From Syntrophaceae bacterium (lineage in GTDB: Bacteria; Desulfobacterota; Syntrophia; Syntrophales; Smithellaceae): a DNA stretch of 64,000 nucleotides. Position numbers and translations under genes: made by a program. Location of the stretch: NCBI GenBank assembly GCA_009773315.1, contig WRPE01000003.1:62001-126000 (forward strand), read 5' to 3'. The notes under the pieces are model-generated. The model did not search any database. It saw nothing but the letters and a program-made list of their open reading frames with translations, and was not told the DNA's origin. Positions 39,001 through 45,445 of the stretch are shown here, piece after piece. Numbering within the stretch: the stretch's first letter is position 1; each line of letters opens with the position of its first letter.

Positions 39001-39572
39001 CGCAATATGGTGAAATCCAGATCGAAGAAATTTTTTAATTCCCGTTGCCAGTTCCAGGTCAAACCGGCAGGACAGCACACAAGAACGCGAGAGAGGCGCC
39101 CGCGATTGACCATCTCCCGAATATACAGACCGGTCATAATCGTTTTTCCCGCGCCTGCATCATCGGCAAGGAAAAAGCGCATGGGATTTTGCGGAAGCAT
39201 GTGTTCATAGACTGCTATGCGCTGGTGCGGCAAGGGGACTACGGTGGAGAGTTCCAGACCATAAGCCTTATTAAAAAGATGACCATTTTGAAGACGGTAA
39301 GCGTCAACAACAAGTTTCAACGATTCGGCATCGCCTTCAAAGTCAAGGCGGGGTATGAGTGGGATTTGCATGGCTATATTTGATCCCGATTCATTAATCG
39401 TTGACTTTTCATCTAGAAGAGAACGCAATCTATCTATTCTGTCTTTTTGTGGCTTCGCCTTCCCGTTTTCCCATCTATTGACGGTGGCAAAGGAAACCCC
39501 TATTTTGGCAGCCAAATCCTGTTGGGAACAACCCAGTCTTATTCGAATATTTTTTATTTCTTCTGCTTTCAT
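36078..39572 (-). CDS. HTH-SNF2 helicase-DUF3883 fusion protein of a defence system
   Basis: 1164 residues. Residues 1-55 are a Cro/CI helix-turn-helix (CSQQDLAAKIGVSFATVNRW). An SNF2-type superfamily 2 helicase follows, with Walker A DDAGAGKT at 137-144 and DEAH at 239-242; motif VI is LEQRMGRLHRFGQ. A coiled-coil stretch (about residues 985-1035) leads to a C-terminal DUF3883 domain with GYDLES...IAIEVKG, which resembles the D...ExK core of PD-(D/E)XK nucleases. The HTH fused to a restriction-type helicase is unusual. The ATG is almost at the predicted transcription start, with no ribosome-binding site. Confidence 0.9.
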   Translation of the reverse strand: MKAEEIKNIRIRLGCSQQDLAAKIGVSFATVNRWENGKAKPQKDRIDRLRSLLDEKSTINESGSNIAMQIPLIPRLDFEGDAESLKLVVDAYRLQNGHLFNKAYGLELSTVVPLPHQRIAVYEHMLPQNPMRFFLADDAGAGKTIMTGLYIREMVNRGRLSRVLVCCPAGLTWNWQRELKNFFDLDFTILRGTDFTKGNPIPAHDKCFAIISVDTAATVSIKDHLTSDAIDVFDLLVFDEAHKLSWSDPKRPDSKTRRYRLAEALGDNSTHLLLLTATPHMGKSFPYTALWRLLDGNVFTSEDAVAALAMDKRPKYFIRRLKEEMIDYEGRPIYMPRLCQTISFQLTEAEQHFYKEVSEYLRWSYENNTSLNKNAAAMVLAVLQRRLASSAYAMVESLKRRKARIIQSASETEEKNHPLSLKDLIDYFDTSTADDSEPSSDGQESDEHIESAALDLAKPKNAAQLKKELEYLERTIELGESVKESFQEAKFFKLRELIESAQYQNEKLLIFTEHRDTLEYLIQRFEALGYTGQIAHIHGGMDVEERERQRVFFMPPATRRLQGVKNPEGPSARIMLATDAAGEGINLQFAWIMVNFDIPWNPARLEQRMGRLHRFGQKNPEVRIFNLVAENTREGDVLATLLEKLEEARKALCSDKVFDVVGQLLKDVSLRDLLRDALFEIPPYSAQKKLESIFATQKLRATIEEQRKNASAFGDVAKRLGQLNNEIDVERFTKLLPAYVQNFVEKAAPRLGMEIQGDLIGPARFSVSGAEGRWLYDLSEHFPQGLPDYLSVKRDLALGDIDASRCAFLRPGEVIFDTMCSEAINRLRADIMRGAAFCDPTAEKPYYLAVYIFQIGEMLPDSGSQKTAKTLSDRLLLGIRWDEQGNFEECAFNHLLALLAAPRSLIWKAGNLLLNPEDQVYKADTYARMFADSTFLQQIRTRVQAETVSRLDDLARGYDYLSSELAQSRSDLARRAREGDQVAQKDLEEVRNKQKLLEEEKAKAMLYEQNRADRLEIIRMEKIAVALVVPDTSPEAQETYDKNIEAMAMRIARNYEIDHHQARVYDVSSPRLARGYDLESHRASGEKIAIEVKGRAGRGPVQLTENEWPTAANIRERYWLYVVVDCATKPVLYRVQDPAFKLAVRTRQSFTINMGDIIQEAERD

Positions 39573-39579
39573 GGTTATC

Positions 39580-39626
39580 AGTATAGCGCTTAATAAAGCA
39601 ATGTCAAGATATTATTTATTGCTATA
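39580..39626 (-). promoter_or_regulatory. Promoter and candidate operator of the defence operon
   Basis: Minus-strand TTGACA (39603-39608), a 17-base spacer and TATACT (39580-39585), almost perfect consensus. The expected transcription start is about 39573, next to the ATG at 39572. An imperfect inverted repeat flanks it: TATAGC at 39582-39587 with GCTATA at 39621-39626, and AGCAAT at 39597-39602 with ATTGCT at 39618-39623. This could be bound by the HTH of the encoded helicase. Confidence 0.65.
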
Positions 39627-39793
39627 TATAGTATGTTATATATTTTTTATGTATATGTTTATAATAATTTTTTAATTGTTTATTACGAATTGCAAAACGT
39701 CTTGATTATAAAAGAGCGACGGCAAATCATCATAAGTGGTTGATTTTTAGCTGGTGAACAATTGCACGGGTTTTTTCGGAATTGGGGTTTCAC

Positions 39794-39830
39794 AAAAAAA
39801 AGCATCCCCTGATAACATAGAGAATGCTTT
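39794..39830 (-). terminator. Terminator after panD
   Basis: 7-bp stem AAAGCAT (39799-39805) / ATGCTTT (39824-39830) followed on the minus strand by a T run. It lies about 25 bases after the panD stop. The flanking A and T runs could make it work both ways. Confidence 0.65.
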
Positions 39831-39853
39831 TGTTTTGTTTTTTGAAACTAAAT

Positions 39854-40213
39854 TTATTTAGATACTTTTTTAATTTTATTTTTAGCATCCACCAGAACGC
39901 ATATGGGTTTCCATTTTTTGGCTTCGGCGTCATCAACCGTCACGAAGGTGGCTATAATTATTAAATCACCCTTGGCCACCATACGAGCGGCGGCGCCATT
40001 GAGGCAGATGATTCCCGAATTACGTTTCCCTTTTATGATATAAGTGGAAAAACGCGCACCGTTATTAATATCGTAAATTGCCACTTTTTCATAAGGCACC
40101 ATGTTGGCTTCTTCCAAAAGTTTTTCATCAATGGTGATACTGCCTTCATAATGTAAATCCGCGTCCGTGACAGTGGCGCGATGGATTTTTGACTTCATCA
40201 TAAATCTTTGCAT
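39854..40213 (-). CDS. panD: Aspartate 1-decarboxylase precursor
   Basis: 119 residues. PanD makes beta-alanine from aspartate with a pyruvoyl group formed by self-cleavage between Gly24 and Ser25. The sequence HYEGSITID places the serine at exactly residue 25 if the ATG at 40213 is used, and GAGG lies about 9 bases upstream of it; the ATG at 40222 has no room for a ribosome-binding site. [12 protein letters not shown] and [11 protein letters not shown] are typical. It follows panC by about 30 bases and supplies PanC's substrate. Confidence 0.96.
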   Translation of the reverse strand: MQRFMMKSKIHRATVTDADLHYEGSITIDEKLLEEANMVPYEKVAIYDINNGARFSTYIIKGKRNSGIICLNGAAARMVAKGDLIIIATFVTVDDAEAKKWKPICVLVDAKNKIKKVSK

Positions 40214-40243
40214 GGTTATCATTCCTCTCCTGTCTGTAAAATA

Positions 40244-41110
40244 TTACGCTTTGAGCTCTGCACCCAAAACGGAATTGTCAATCAGCCTGGTTTTTCCTAC
40301 TTTTACGGCCAAGGCCATCACAGCCTCCCCTTTTATATCATCCACATCTTCCAGAGTGGCCGCATCGCATATTTTAATATAATCGATAGCGGTAGATTTG
40401 GCGCTATCAATAAGTTTTTCCGCCTGTTTGATCATCACTGCCGCATTTCTTTCGCCTCCCGCGTAAAGCTTTTGCGCCAGCCTGAGCGCACCAATCAGCG
40501 TCAGGGCCGATGGCCGCTCCTCTTGACTCAGGTAAAAATTACGTGAACTCATAGCCAGACCATCCGGCTCTCTGAACGTCGGCAAACCGATGATCTCCAG
40601 ATCCAGATTCAAATCGGCAACCATTCGTTTAATCGCCGCCAGTTGCTGAAAATCTTTCTTACCAAAGATTGCGCTATGCGGCTTAACAATATTAAATAAT
40701 TTGCAACAGACCGTCGTAACACCGCGAAAATGCCCCGGCCTGGACATACCGCATAGATTTTGCGTTACCTGCTCTACATCAACATAGGTTTGATAAGCGT
40801 TTGGGTACATTTCCGTATTTGCCGGGAAAAAGATAACATCGACGCCTACACTCTGCGCCATTTGAGCATCCCGTTCAAAATCTCGCGGGTATTTGGAGAA
40901 ATCTTCTTTAGGACCAAACTGGGTGGGATTAACATAAATACTGACAACAACATGATCCGCCGTCTTGCGGGCTTCCTTCATCAGAGAAAGATGACCCTCA
41001 TGAAAATAGCCCATCGTGGGAACAAAAGATATCTTCTTACCGGAAAGTCTTAAGCTTTCACAGTGAGCCTGCATTTCTTTGATGGATTCTATAACTCTCA
41101 TTTTTTCCAT
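40244..41110 (-). CDS. panC: Pantothenate synthetase
   Basis: 288 residues. It joins pantoate and beta-alanine with ATP. The HIGH-like motif is in SFVPTMGYFHEGHLSLM near residue 35; SIYVNPTQFGPKEDFSKYPR and the KMSKS-like SSRNFYLS follow. The ATG at 41110 has AGGGG 8 bases upstream; ATG at 41101 is the alternative and gives the more typical family N-terminus. The AGGGG is part of the 3' arm of a terminator hairpin in the leader (41116-41143), so transcription and translation may both be controlled there. Confidence 0.95.
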   Translation of the reverse strand: MEKMRVIESIKEMQAHCESLRLSGKKISFVPTMGYFHEGHLSLMKEARKTADHVVVSIYVNPTQFGPKEDFSKYPRDFERDAQMAQSVGVDVIFFPANTEMYPNAYQTYVDVEQVTQNLCGMSRPGHFRGVTTVCCKLFNIVKPHSAIFGKKDFQQLAAIKRMVADLNLDLEIIGLPTFREPDGLAMSSRNFYLSQEERPSALTLIGALRLAQKLYAGGERNAAVMIKQAEKLIDSAKSTAIDYIKICDAATLEDVDDIKGEAVMALAVKVGKTRLIDNSVLGAELKA

Positions 41111-41194
41111 AAAAAAAGCCCCTTGTCGCAAGACGAGAGGCTTAACATTCCTTCTAGAGTTCCCTTCCGTCCCAGTCCTTTCGGATCCAAGCGT
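41111..41194 (-). promoter_or_regulatory. panC attenuator-like leader RNA
   Basis: About 84 nt between the promoter and the panC start. Its last part is an intrinsic terminator: a stem at 41116-41143 followed by five or more T on the minus strand, ending at the panC ATG. The 5' arm CCTCTCGTC (41132-41140) can instead pair with GACGGAAGG (41163-41171) upstream, with 8 of 9 positions matched including one G-T pair, giving an antiterminator. A TCC-GAAA-GGA mini-hairpin lies further upstream. I do not recognise a known riboswitch class. Confidence 0.6.
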
Positions 41195-41200
41195 GTGAAG

Positions 41201-41229
41201 CACTTAACAACAACGTTTGTTTTTGTCAA
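41201..41229 (-). promoter_or_regulatory. Promoter of the panC-panD leader
   Basis: TTGACA (minus strand, 41224-41229), a 17-base spacer and TAAGTG (41201-41206). It begins inside the T run of the preceding terminator. It is strikingly similar to the small-RNA promoter at 27800-27828. Confidence 0.75.
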
Positions 41230-41231
41230 GT

Positions 41232-41263
41232 AAAAAACCCCTCAGTCTGATGGACCTGAGGGG
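41232..41263 (-). terminator. Terminator of the small membrane protein operon
   Basis: 8-bp perfect stem CCCCTCAG (41238-41245) / CTGAGGGG (41256-41263), then TTTTTT on the minus strand. It lies 35 bases after the 79-residue gene. Confidence 0.85.
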
Positions 41264-41298
41264 GCTATATTACCCAGATCATGTTTTTGGTGCAGCGG

Positions 41299-41538
41299 CT
41301 ATAAGTTCTTCATTCTAATCTTCGCTTCCTGATAAAGTCTCATGACGCAGATGAAGATTGCCAGCATGAATAATCCCAGCATGAAGTTCGGTGCAGTTCC
41401 CAGCATTTCATCCAGGAGGTAACCGATGTAGAGGAACAGGAAGGATGCAACCACCATCGCTAAACCCCAGGCCGATAACATTAACACTCCGCTGAAGGCC
41501 TGATACTTCTGATAATTTGTCTTGTTTGTCGCGATCAT
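41299..41538 (-). CDS. Small two-helix membrane protein, AtpZ/AtpI-like
   Basis: 79 residues: a short polar N-terminus, two membrane helices (about 17-41 and 50-68) and a basic C-terminal tail. The pattern GLAMVVASFLFLYIGYLLDEMLG and its length resemble the AtpZ/AtpI family encoded near F-type ATP synthases, but no ATPase genes are here. GGAGG lies upstream of the ATG. It is followed by a clear terminator and preceded by another tiny membrane gene. Confidence 0.7.
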   Translation of the reverse strand: MIATNKTNYQKYQAFSGVLMLSAWGLAMVVASFLFLYIGYLLDEMLGTAPNFMLGLFMLAIFICVMRLYQEAKIRMKNL

Positions 41539-41589
41539 AGCTTTTTCCTCCTTTCTGGCTTTCTATCTACGTCTTTTTACTACTTTCTA

Positions 41590-41742
41590 TCAGGTCACAA
41601 TGTTCTTCACAGCATCAATAACCGGGTTGGTAAACAGCGCCATCAAAATGGTGTAGAGGGCAAAGGCGCCAACAACTTCCGCCGTGTCCGTTAAAAGAAC
41701 AACTGCTGCCGCCGTTACGATGGTTCCTAGTGTCTTTTTCAT
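41590..41742 (-). CDS. 50-residue hydrophobic protein
   Basis: MKKTLGTIVTAAAVVLLTDT followed by a second hydrophobic stretch and the tail DAVKNIVT. The ATG has a perfect AAGGAGGT 8 bases upstream, the best argument that it is real. One or two membrane segments are predicted. It lies 51 bases ahead of the AtpZ-like gene in the same direction, so the two probably form a unit. No family recognised. Confidence 0.65.
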   Translation of the reverse strand: MKKTLGTIVTAAAVVLLTDTAEVVGAFALYTILMALFTNPVIDAVKNIVT

Positions 41743-41933
41743 GATCTGTTACCTCCTTAGGGTAGTCTGTGTTTGTTTTAATTGCCTTTATACTAATGAA
41801 ATTTGCATGCCAGATTTTAACGGCGCAAGAAAAATAACTGCAACCAATCGATTATTATCATTATTTAACCATAACAACACTAGACGACCCAACGCAAATA
41901 ACCATCTTTTTCTTCTTTCTTTCAATGAAATGT

Positions 41934-42254
41934 TTAACCGGCTTGAACGAAATGTGGAAAACGTAATGAGAGCTTTGAAAAACGCTCCAATGTTGGTTCT
42001 CCTGATTTGAGATAAAAATACAATGGTGTTTTCTTCCTGCCCTCTGTCTTCCATTCATAAAAGCCGTCTGCAATAATGAGGCACCTTCTCGTCTTGAACG
42101 CTGTCCGGAAATTCGGCTTTTCATGAATAGTCTCAGCCCGCGCATTGATTATTTGAGAAAGTAAACTGATTTGTCGTATATAACTAAACGGGTTTATCTC
42201 TCCCTTCCGTTTTAACAGCATCTCATAAAGTTTTTGATGGTCCTTATCGTTCAT
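41934..42254 (-). pseudogene. Remnant of a SRAP/YedK-family gene
   Basis: The frame encodes INARAETIHEKPNFRTAFKTRRCLIIADGFYEWKTEGRKKTPLYF, the central core of SRAP proteins, which crosslink to abasic sites in single-stranded DNA. The family's essential N-terminal MCGRF, with catalytic Cys2, is absent, and the sequence after KSGEP diverges where FAFAGLW would be expected. Only about a third of a normal 220-residue protein survives. It is probably not functional. Confidence 0.75.
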
Positions 42255-42594
42255 CCAAGATAAACAGACTTGAACATAGGCAGATAACCCCTGTAGTCTT
42301 TAAATCCCTTCAATCCTTTTCCCATTGCGTACCCCTTTCTTGCGTTATAATACAATAGCACCAGCAATTAGGCAGCCAATAGCCGAAGGTAAATCAGAAG
42401 GTTCGATTCATTCTTTAATAACAGACAATTAGACGAATAAGGAAGGGCAGCCCCAAAAGATAAACTGATTCGTTTGGCCTCAATATTTAGTGGAGCCTCC
42501 ATATTTTGAGGGCTGTTTTGAAGAAGGTGGATAACTACTTCGTTGATTTTGATATGAAATAAGGGACAGTTTACCTCTCCCCGGTTTGTCTGCT
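42255..42594. other. Non-coding stretch with no recognised feature
   Basis: 340 bases between the SRAP remnant and the anSME gene. A minus-strand open frame beginning with TTG at 42598 has no ribosome-binding site and no family resemblance. It may be decayed sequence belonging to the same degraded locus. Confidence 0.4.
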
Positions 42595-43761
42595 TCAATA
42601 AGCGTTTACCCGTTGTCTGATTTCCGGCAGGTGCGGTTCAATATGAGCATAAACCATCTTGATCGCCGTGCAGTACTCACTGATATTGCTACACCCGTTT
42701 TCCTGAAGATGCCTGAAACGGGTACAGTCGCCCATGCAAAATGAGACAATCCGGCATTCCTGGCATGTCTCCGGAAGATCAGCTTTGAGGGAAGCAAACT
42801 CGGCCCGCAGCCGGCTGGTCATAATTGTCTGGATGCCACTCTCCATCAGGTTCCCTAGTCTCCATTCTTCGAAGACAAAAAAATCGCAGGGGTAACAGTC
42901 GCCGTTATGTTCGACAACCAGGTAGCTGTTGCATTCTTTATTATAGCAGCATGACGCCTTGACGCCGTCAACAAGGTACAGAAGGATGTCTTCAAAAAAC
43001 CTGATCGATACATGGAAGAAGTCATTATTAAACCACTCATCAAACAGCTTCATATAAAATTCCCCGGTTTCCTTTCCACGAACAGAAAATGTTTTCAGAA
43101 AGCCGGATGCGTAATCATGTTCAAAGCAGTTAATAAATTGAAGGAACTTGAAATCATGAGAGCGGAAAAAATTATAAATCTCCGCTGGTGATTTTATATT
43201 CCGGTCGGTCAGCAGGCACAGGATATTGAATTGAACATCATGCTTTTTCATCAGCCCGATGCCCTTCATCACGTCTTTAAATGTGCCTTTTGAGGCACGA
43301 TCTTTTCGGTAAAAATCATGGATCGGGGCAGGGCCATCCAAGCTGATGCCGACAAGAAAATTCTCTTGACGAAGAAACTCGCACCACTGATCGTCCAAGA
43401 GTAGGCCGTTGGTCTGCATGGAATTTTCAATGACCTGTCCGGGGCGTGAGTATTTTTTTTGAAACGCAACAGCTTCCCGGAAAAAATCCAGTCCCATCAG
43501 TGTCGGCTCTCCTCCCTGCCAGCAGAAACTGTTGAGCTGTGCGTTTGATAAAAGAGTCTTGCGGATCAAGGTTTTTGCCACAGGAAGGCTCATTTTCGTC
43601 GGCGTTTTCGGATAAAGATCCTGAGCACGCCGGTAAAAGCAATACGAGCAAGAAAGGTTGCACAGGCCGGAAACCGGTTTTACAAGCATTGATATTGACT
43701 GCAAAGCGTTTTGTTCTTCCCTTTCCTGACGATGCTTGTTTTTCTGACTACCTCTAACCAC
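42595..43761 (-). CDS. Anaerobic sulfatase-maturating enzyme (radical SAM/SPASM)
   Basis: Up to 388 residues. The radical SAM motif is CNLSCSYCF, followed by SFCWQGGEPTLMGLDFF. The C-terminal SPASM region carries cysteines in CCYNKEC, CYPCDFF, CQECRIVSFCMGDC and CSNISEYC. It oxidises the active-site Cys or Ser of a sulfatase to formylglycine without oxygen. The start is uncertain: GTG at 43761 overlaps the sulfatase stop by a few bases, while a TTG near 43704 and an ATG at 43689 are also possible. The coupled sulfatase upstream is its evident substrate. Confidence 0.9.
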   Translation of the reverse strand: MVRGSQKNKHRQEREEQNALQSISMLVKPVSGLCNLSCSYCFYRRAQDLYPKTPTKMSLPVAKTLIRKTLLSNAQLNSFCWQGGEPTLMGLDFFREAVAFQKKYSRPGQVIENSMQTNGLLLDDQWCEFLRQENFLVGISLDGPAPIHDFYRKDRASKGTFKDVMKGIGLMKKHDVQFNILCLLTDRNIKSPAEIYNFFRSHDFKFLQFINCFEHDYASGFLKTFSVRGKETGEFYMKLFDEWFNNDFFHVSIRFFEDILLYLVDGVKASCCYNKECNSYLVVEHNGDCYPCDFFVFEEWRLGNLMESGIQTIMTSRLRAEFASLKADLPETCQECRIVSFCMGDCTRFRHLQENGCSNISEYCTAIKMVYAHIEPHLPEIRQRVNAY

Positions 43762-45307
43762 GGAATCCCCGCGGATTCTTTTTTGCCTGCTTTTCCCATT
43801 CAACCAGCATCCCGTGCATTTTTTCGGCGATCTCGGGATAGGTGTTGATGGCGTTGTAGTTTTCGCCCGGATCAATAGAAAGATCATAGAGCAAAGGCCC
43901 CCGGCTTCCCAGTTGCTTTTTCCCCATCGCATCGGGTAACGCTTCCGCATCAAGAGGTATCGGCCAAACGTACCGGTTTAATTTTCGAAAGTACTTCCAC
44001 TTCCCGTAGCGGATGCCTTCAAGCTGGTCATAATGATAGAAATAGACGGCATTATGCGGCGACTTGGGATTGCGCCCGGAAAGAAGGCCTTCGATGTTTT
44101 TCCCGTCAATGATCCTGTCTGATGGTTGTTCAATTCCAGCCAGTGAAAGCAACGTGGGAAAAATATCCAGATTGATGGCCGTCTCGCTTGAAACTGTGCC
44201 GGGACGGATATGCCCCGGCCATTTCGCGATAAAGGGCACTCGAAATCCACCTTCGTAACTCTGACCTTTGCGGCCCCGGAAGCTTCCCGGACTTCCTTCA
44301 TACCAGGGACCGTTATCGCTGGTAAAGACGATAAGTGTATTTTGCTCGATGTTTTGTTTTTGTAACGTCTTGATTATTTCTCCTACGCTCCAGTCTATTT
44401 CTTCAACGGCATCGCCGAATTTTCCGGCTTTTGATTTTCCGGCAAACTTCTCCGAGGCATATAGCGGCTGGTGCGGAAACGTATGGGCAAAATAGAGAAA
44501 GAACGGACTGTCTTTTGACTTTTCAATAAATTCCAACGCTTCCTTTGTGTACAGGCCGGTTAGCCGTGCCTGGTTGTCTCCAATATCCGCTTCCAACTGT
44601 GTTTCGTTTCTAAAAAGCGGGCAGGGCTGCATATCATTGCTGTGAGGGACGCCTAAGTACTGGTCAAAACCATGCCTTAACGGATTGAACTCCGGCTGCC
44701 GGCTGTAGTCTCCTAAGTGCCATTTTCCCACCATTGCGGTTTTGTAACCGGCAATCTTCAGGGCTTTGGCTATGGTTATTTCTTTGCCGGAAATCCCCGC
44801 GGCAACGCAATCCTCATGCAGATCAACAGCTCCCAGGGGCGTAAATATGTAAGCAATTTTTCTTTCGATCCTGCGCAAAAGTGGTGAATCCGCAGGATAC
44901 GGATTACCAATGATGCCCGTCCTGAACGGATGGCGTCCGGTCAGCAGGCCTGCGCGAGATGGCGCACAGACGGCATTGCAGGCATAATAGTCGGTAAGCA
45001 TTATTCCGTCATGGGCGAGGCGGTCGATGTTGGGTGTGCGGATTGCCTTGTTGCCGTAACAGCCGAGGTCGCCATAGCCCAAATCGTCGCAGTAGATGAC
45101 GATCACATTCGGTTTCGCAGCGGAAGAATTGGTGATCTTCAGTTGCTTCAGTTTGGAATCTTCTGGATATGGTCCGTATACGTCATCAATCGATTTACTG
45201 CTGAACAGTTTGTAGCCTGCCGTGCCGACAGCGGCAACGCCACCGATGACAAGACCTGCTTTAAGCGATTTTTTAATCACATCACGTCTGGACATTTTTG
45301 CAGTCAT
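43754..45307 (-). CDS. Exported type I sulfatase
   Basis: 517 residues. The N-terminus MTAKMSRRDVIKKSLKAG with a following hydrophobic stretch is Tat-like, although RRDVIKK is not perfect. NVIVIYCDDLGYGDLGCYG supplies metal ligands. CAPSRAGLLTGR holds the Cys at residue 114 that becomes formylglycine. KWHLGDY is the second active-site motif. The CxPSR form is a substrate for anSME, encoded next. The family cleaves sulfate esters; the substrate is unknown. GAGGG precedes the ATG. Confidence 0.93.
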   Translation of the reverse strand: MTAKMSRRDVIKKSLKAGLVIGGVAAVGTAGYKLFSSKSIDDVYGPYPEDSKLKQLKITNSSAAKPNVIVIYCDDLGYGDLGCYGNKAIRTPNIDRLAHDGIMLTDYYACNAVCAPSRAGLLTGRHPFRTGIIGNPYPADSPLLRRIERKIAYIFTPLGAVDLHEDCVAAGISGKEITIAKALKIAGYKTAMVGKWHLGDYSRQPEFNPLRHGFDQYLGVPHSNDMQPCPLFRNETQLEADIGDNQARLTGLYTKEALEFIEKSKDSPFFLYFAHTFPHQPLYASEKFAGKSKAGKFGDAVEEIDWSVGEIIKTLQKQNIEQNTLIVFTSDNGPWYEGSPGSFRGRKGQSYEGGFRVPFIAKWPGHIRPGTVSSETAINLDIFPTLLSLAGIEQPSDRIIDGKNIEGLLSGRNPKSPHNAVYFYHYDQLEGIRYGKWKYFRKLNRYVWPIPLDAEALPDAMGKKQLGSRGPLLYDLSIDPGENYNAINTYPEIAEKMHGMLVEWEKQAKKNPRGFRG

Positions 45308-45445
45308 ATCTTTTCCCTCTGCACTAACTTAACATCTTTGATTGTGATCTCATATCGCCGTCATTCGTTGATAGACACGTCCCCAACATTCCTGGCCGGA
45401 AAATAGATACGAAAAATAACATGACAGTTTGTTATATTCTTTGGT

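Noticed and set aside
29265-39572. Assignment of the island as classical DISARM or BREX
   Set aside because: No DUF1998 (DrmB), phospholipase D, PglZ or BrxC-type gene is present. The helicase, methylase and ATPase share general themes with those systems but not the defining set.
41800-41820. Sigma-54 promoter ahead of the 50-residue gene
   Set aside because: TGGCATG is present on the minus strand, but the -12 element reads TTTCA instead of TTGCA, so the essential GC is missing.
42368-42598. 76-codon minus-strand frame after the sulfatase maturase
   Set aside because: It starts at TTG without a Shine-Dalgarno sequence and shows no conserved pattern.
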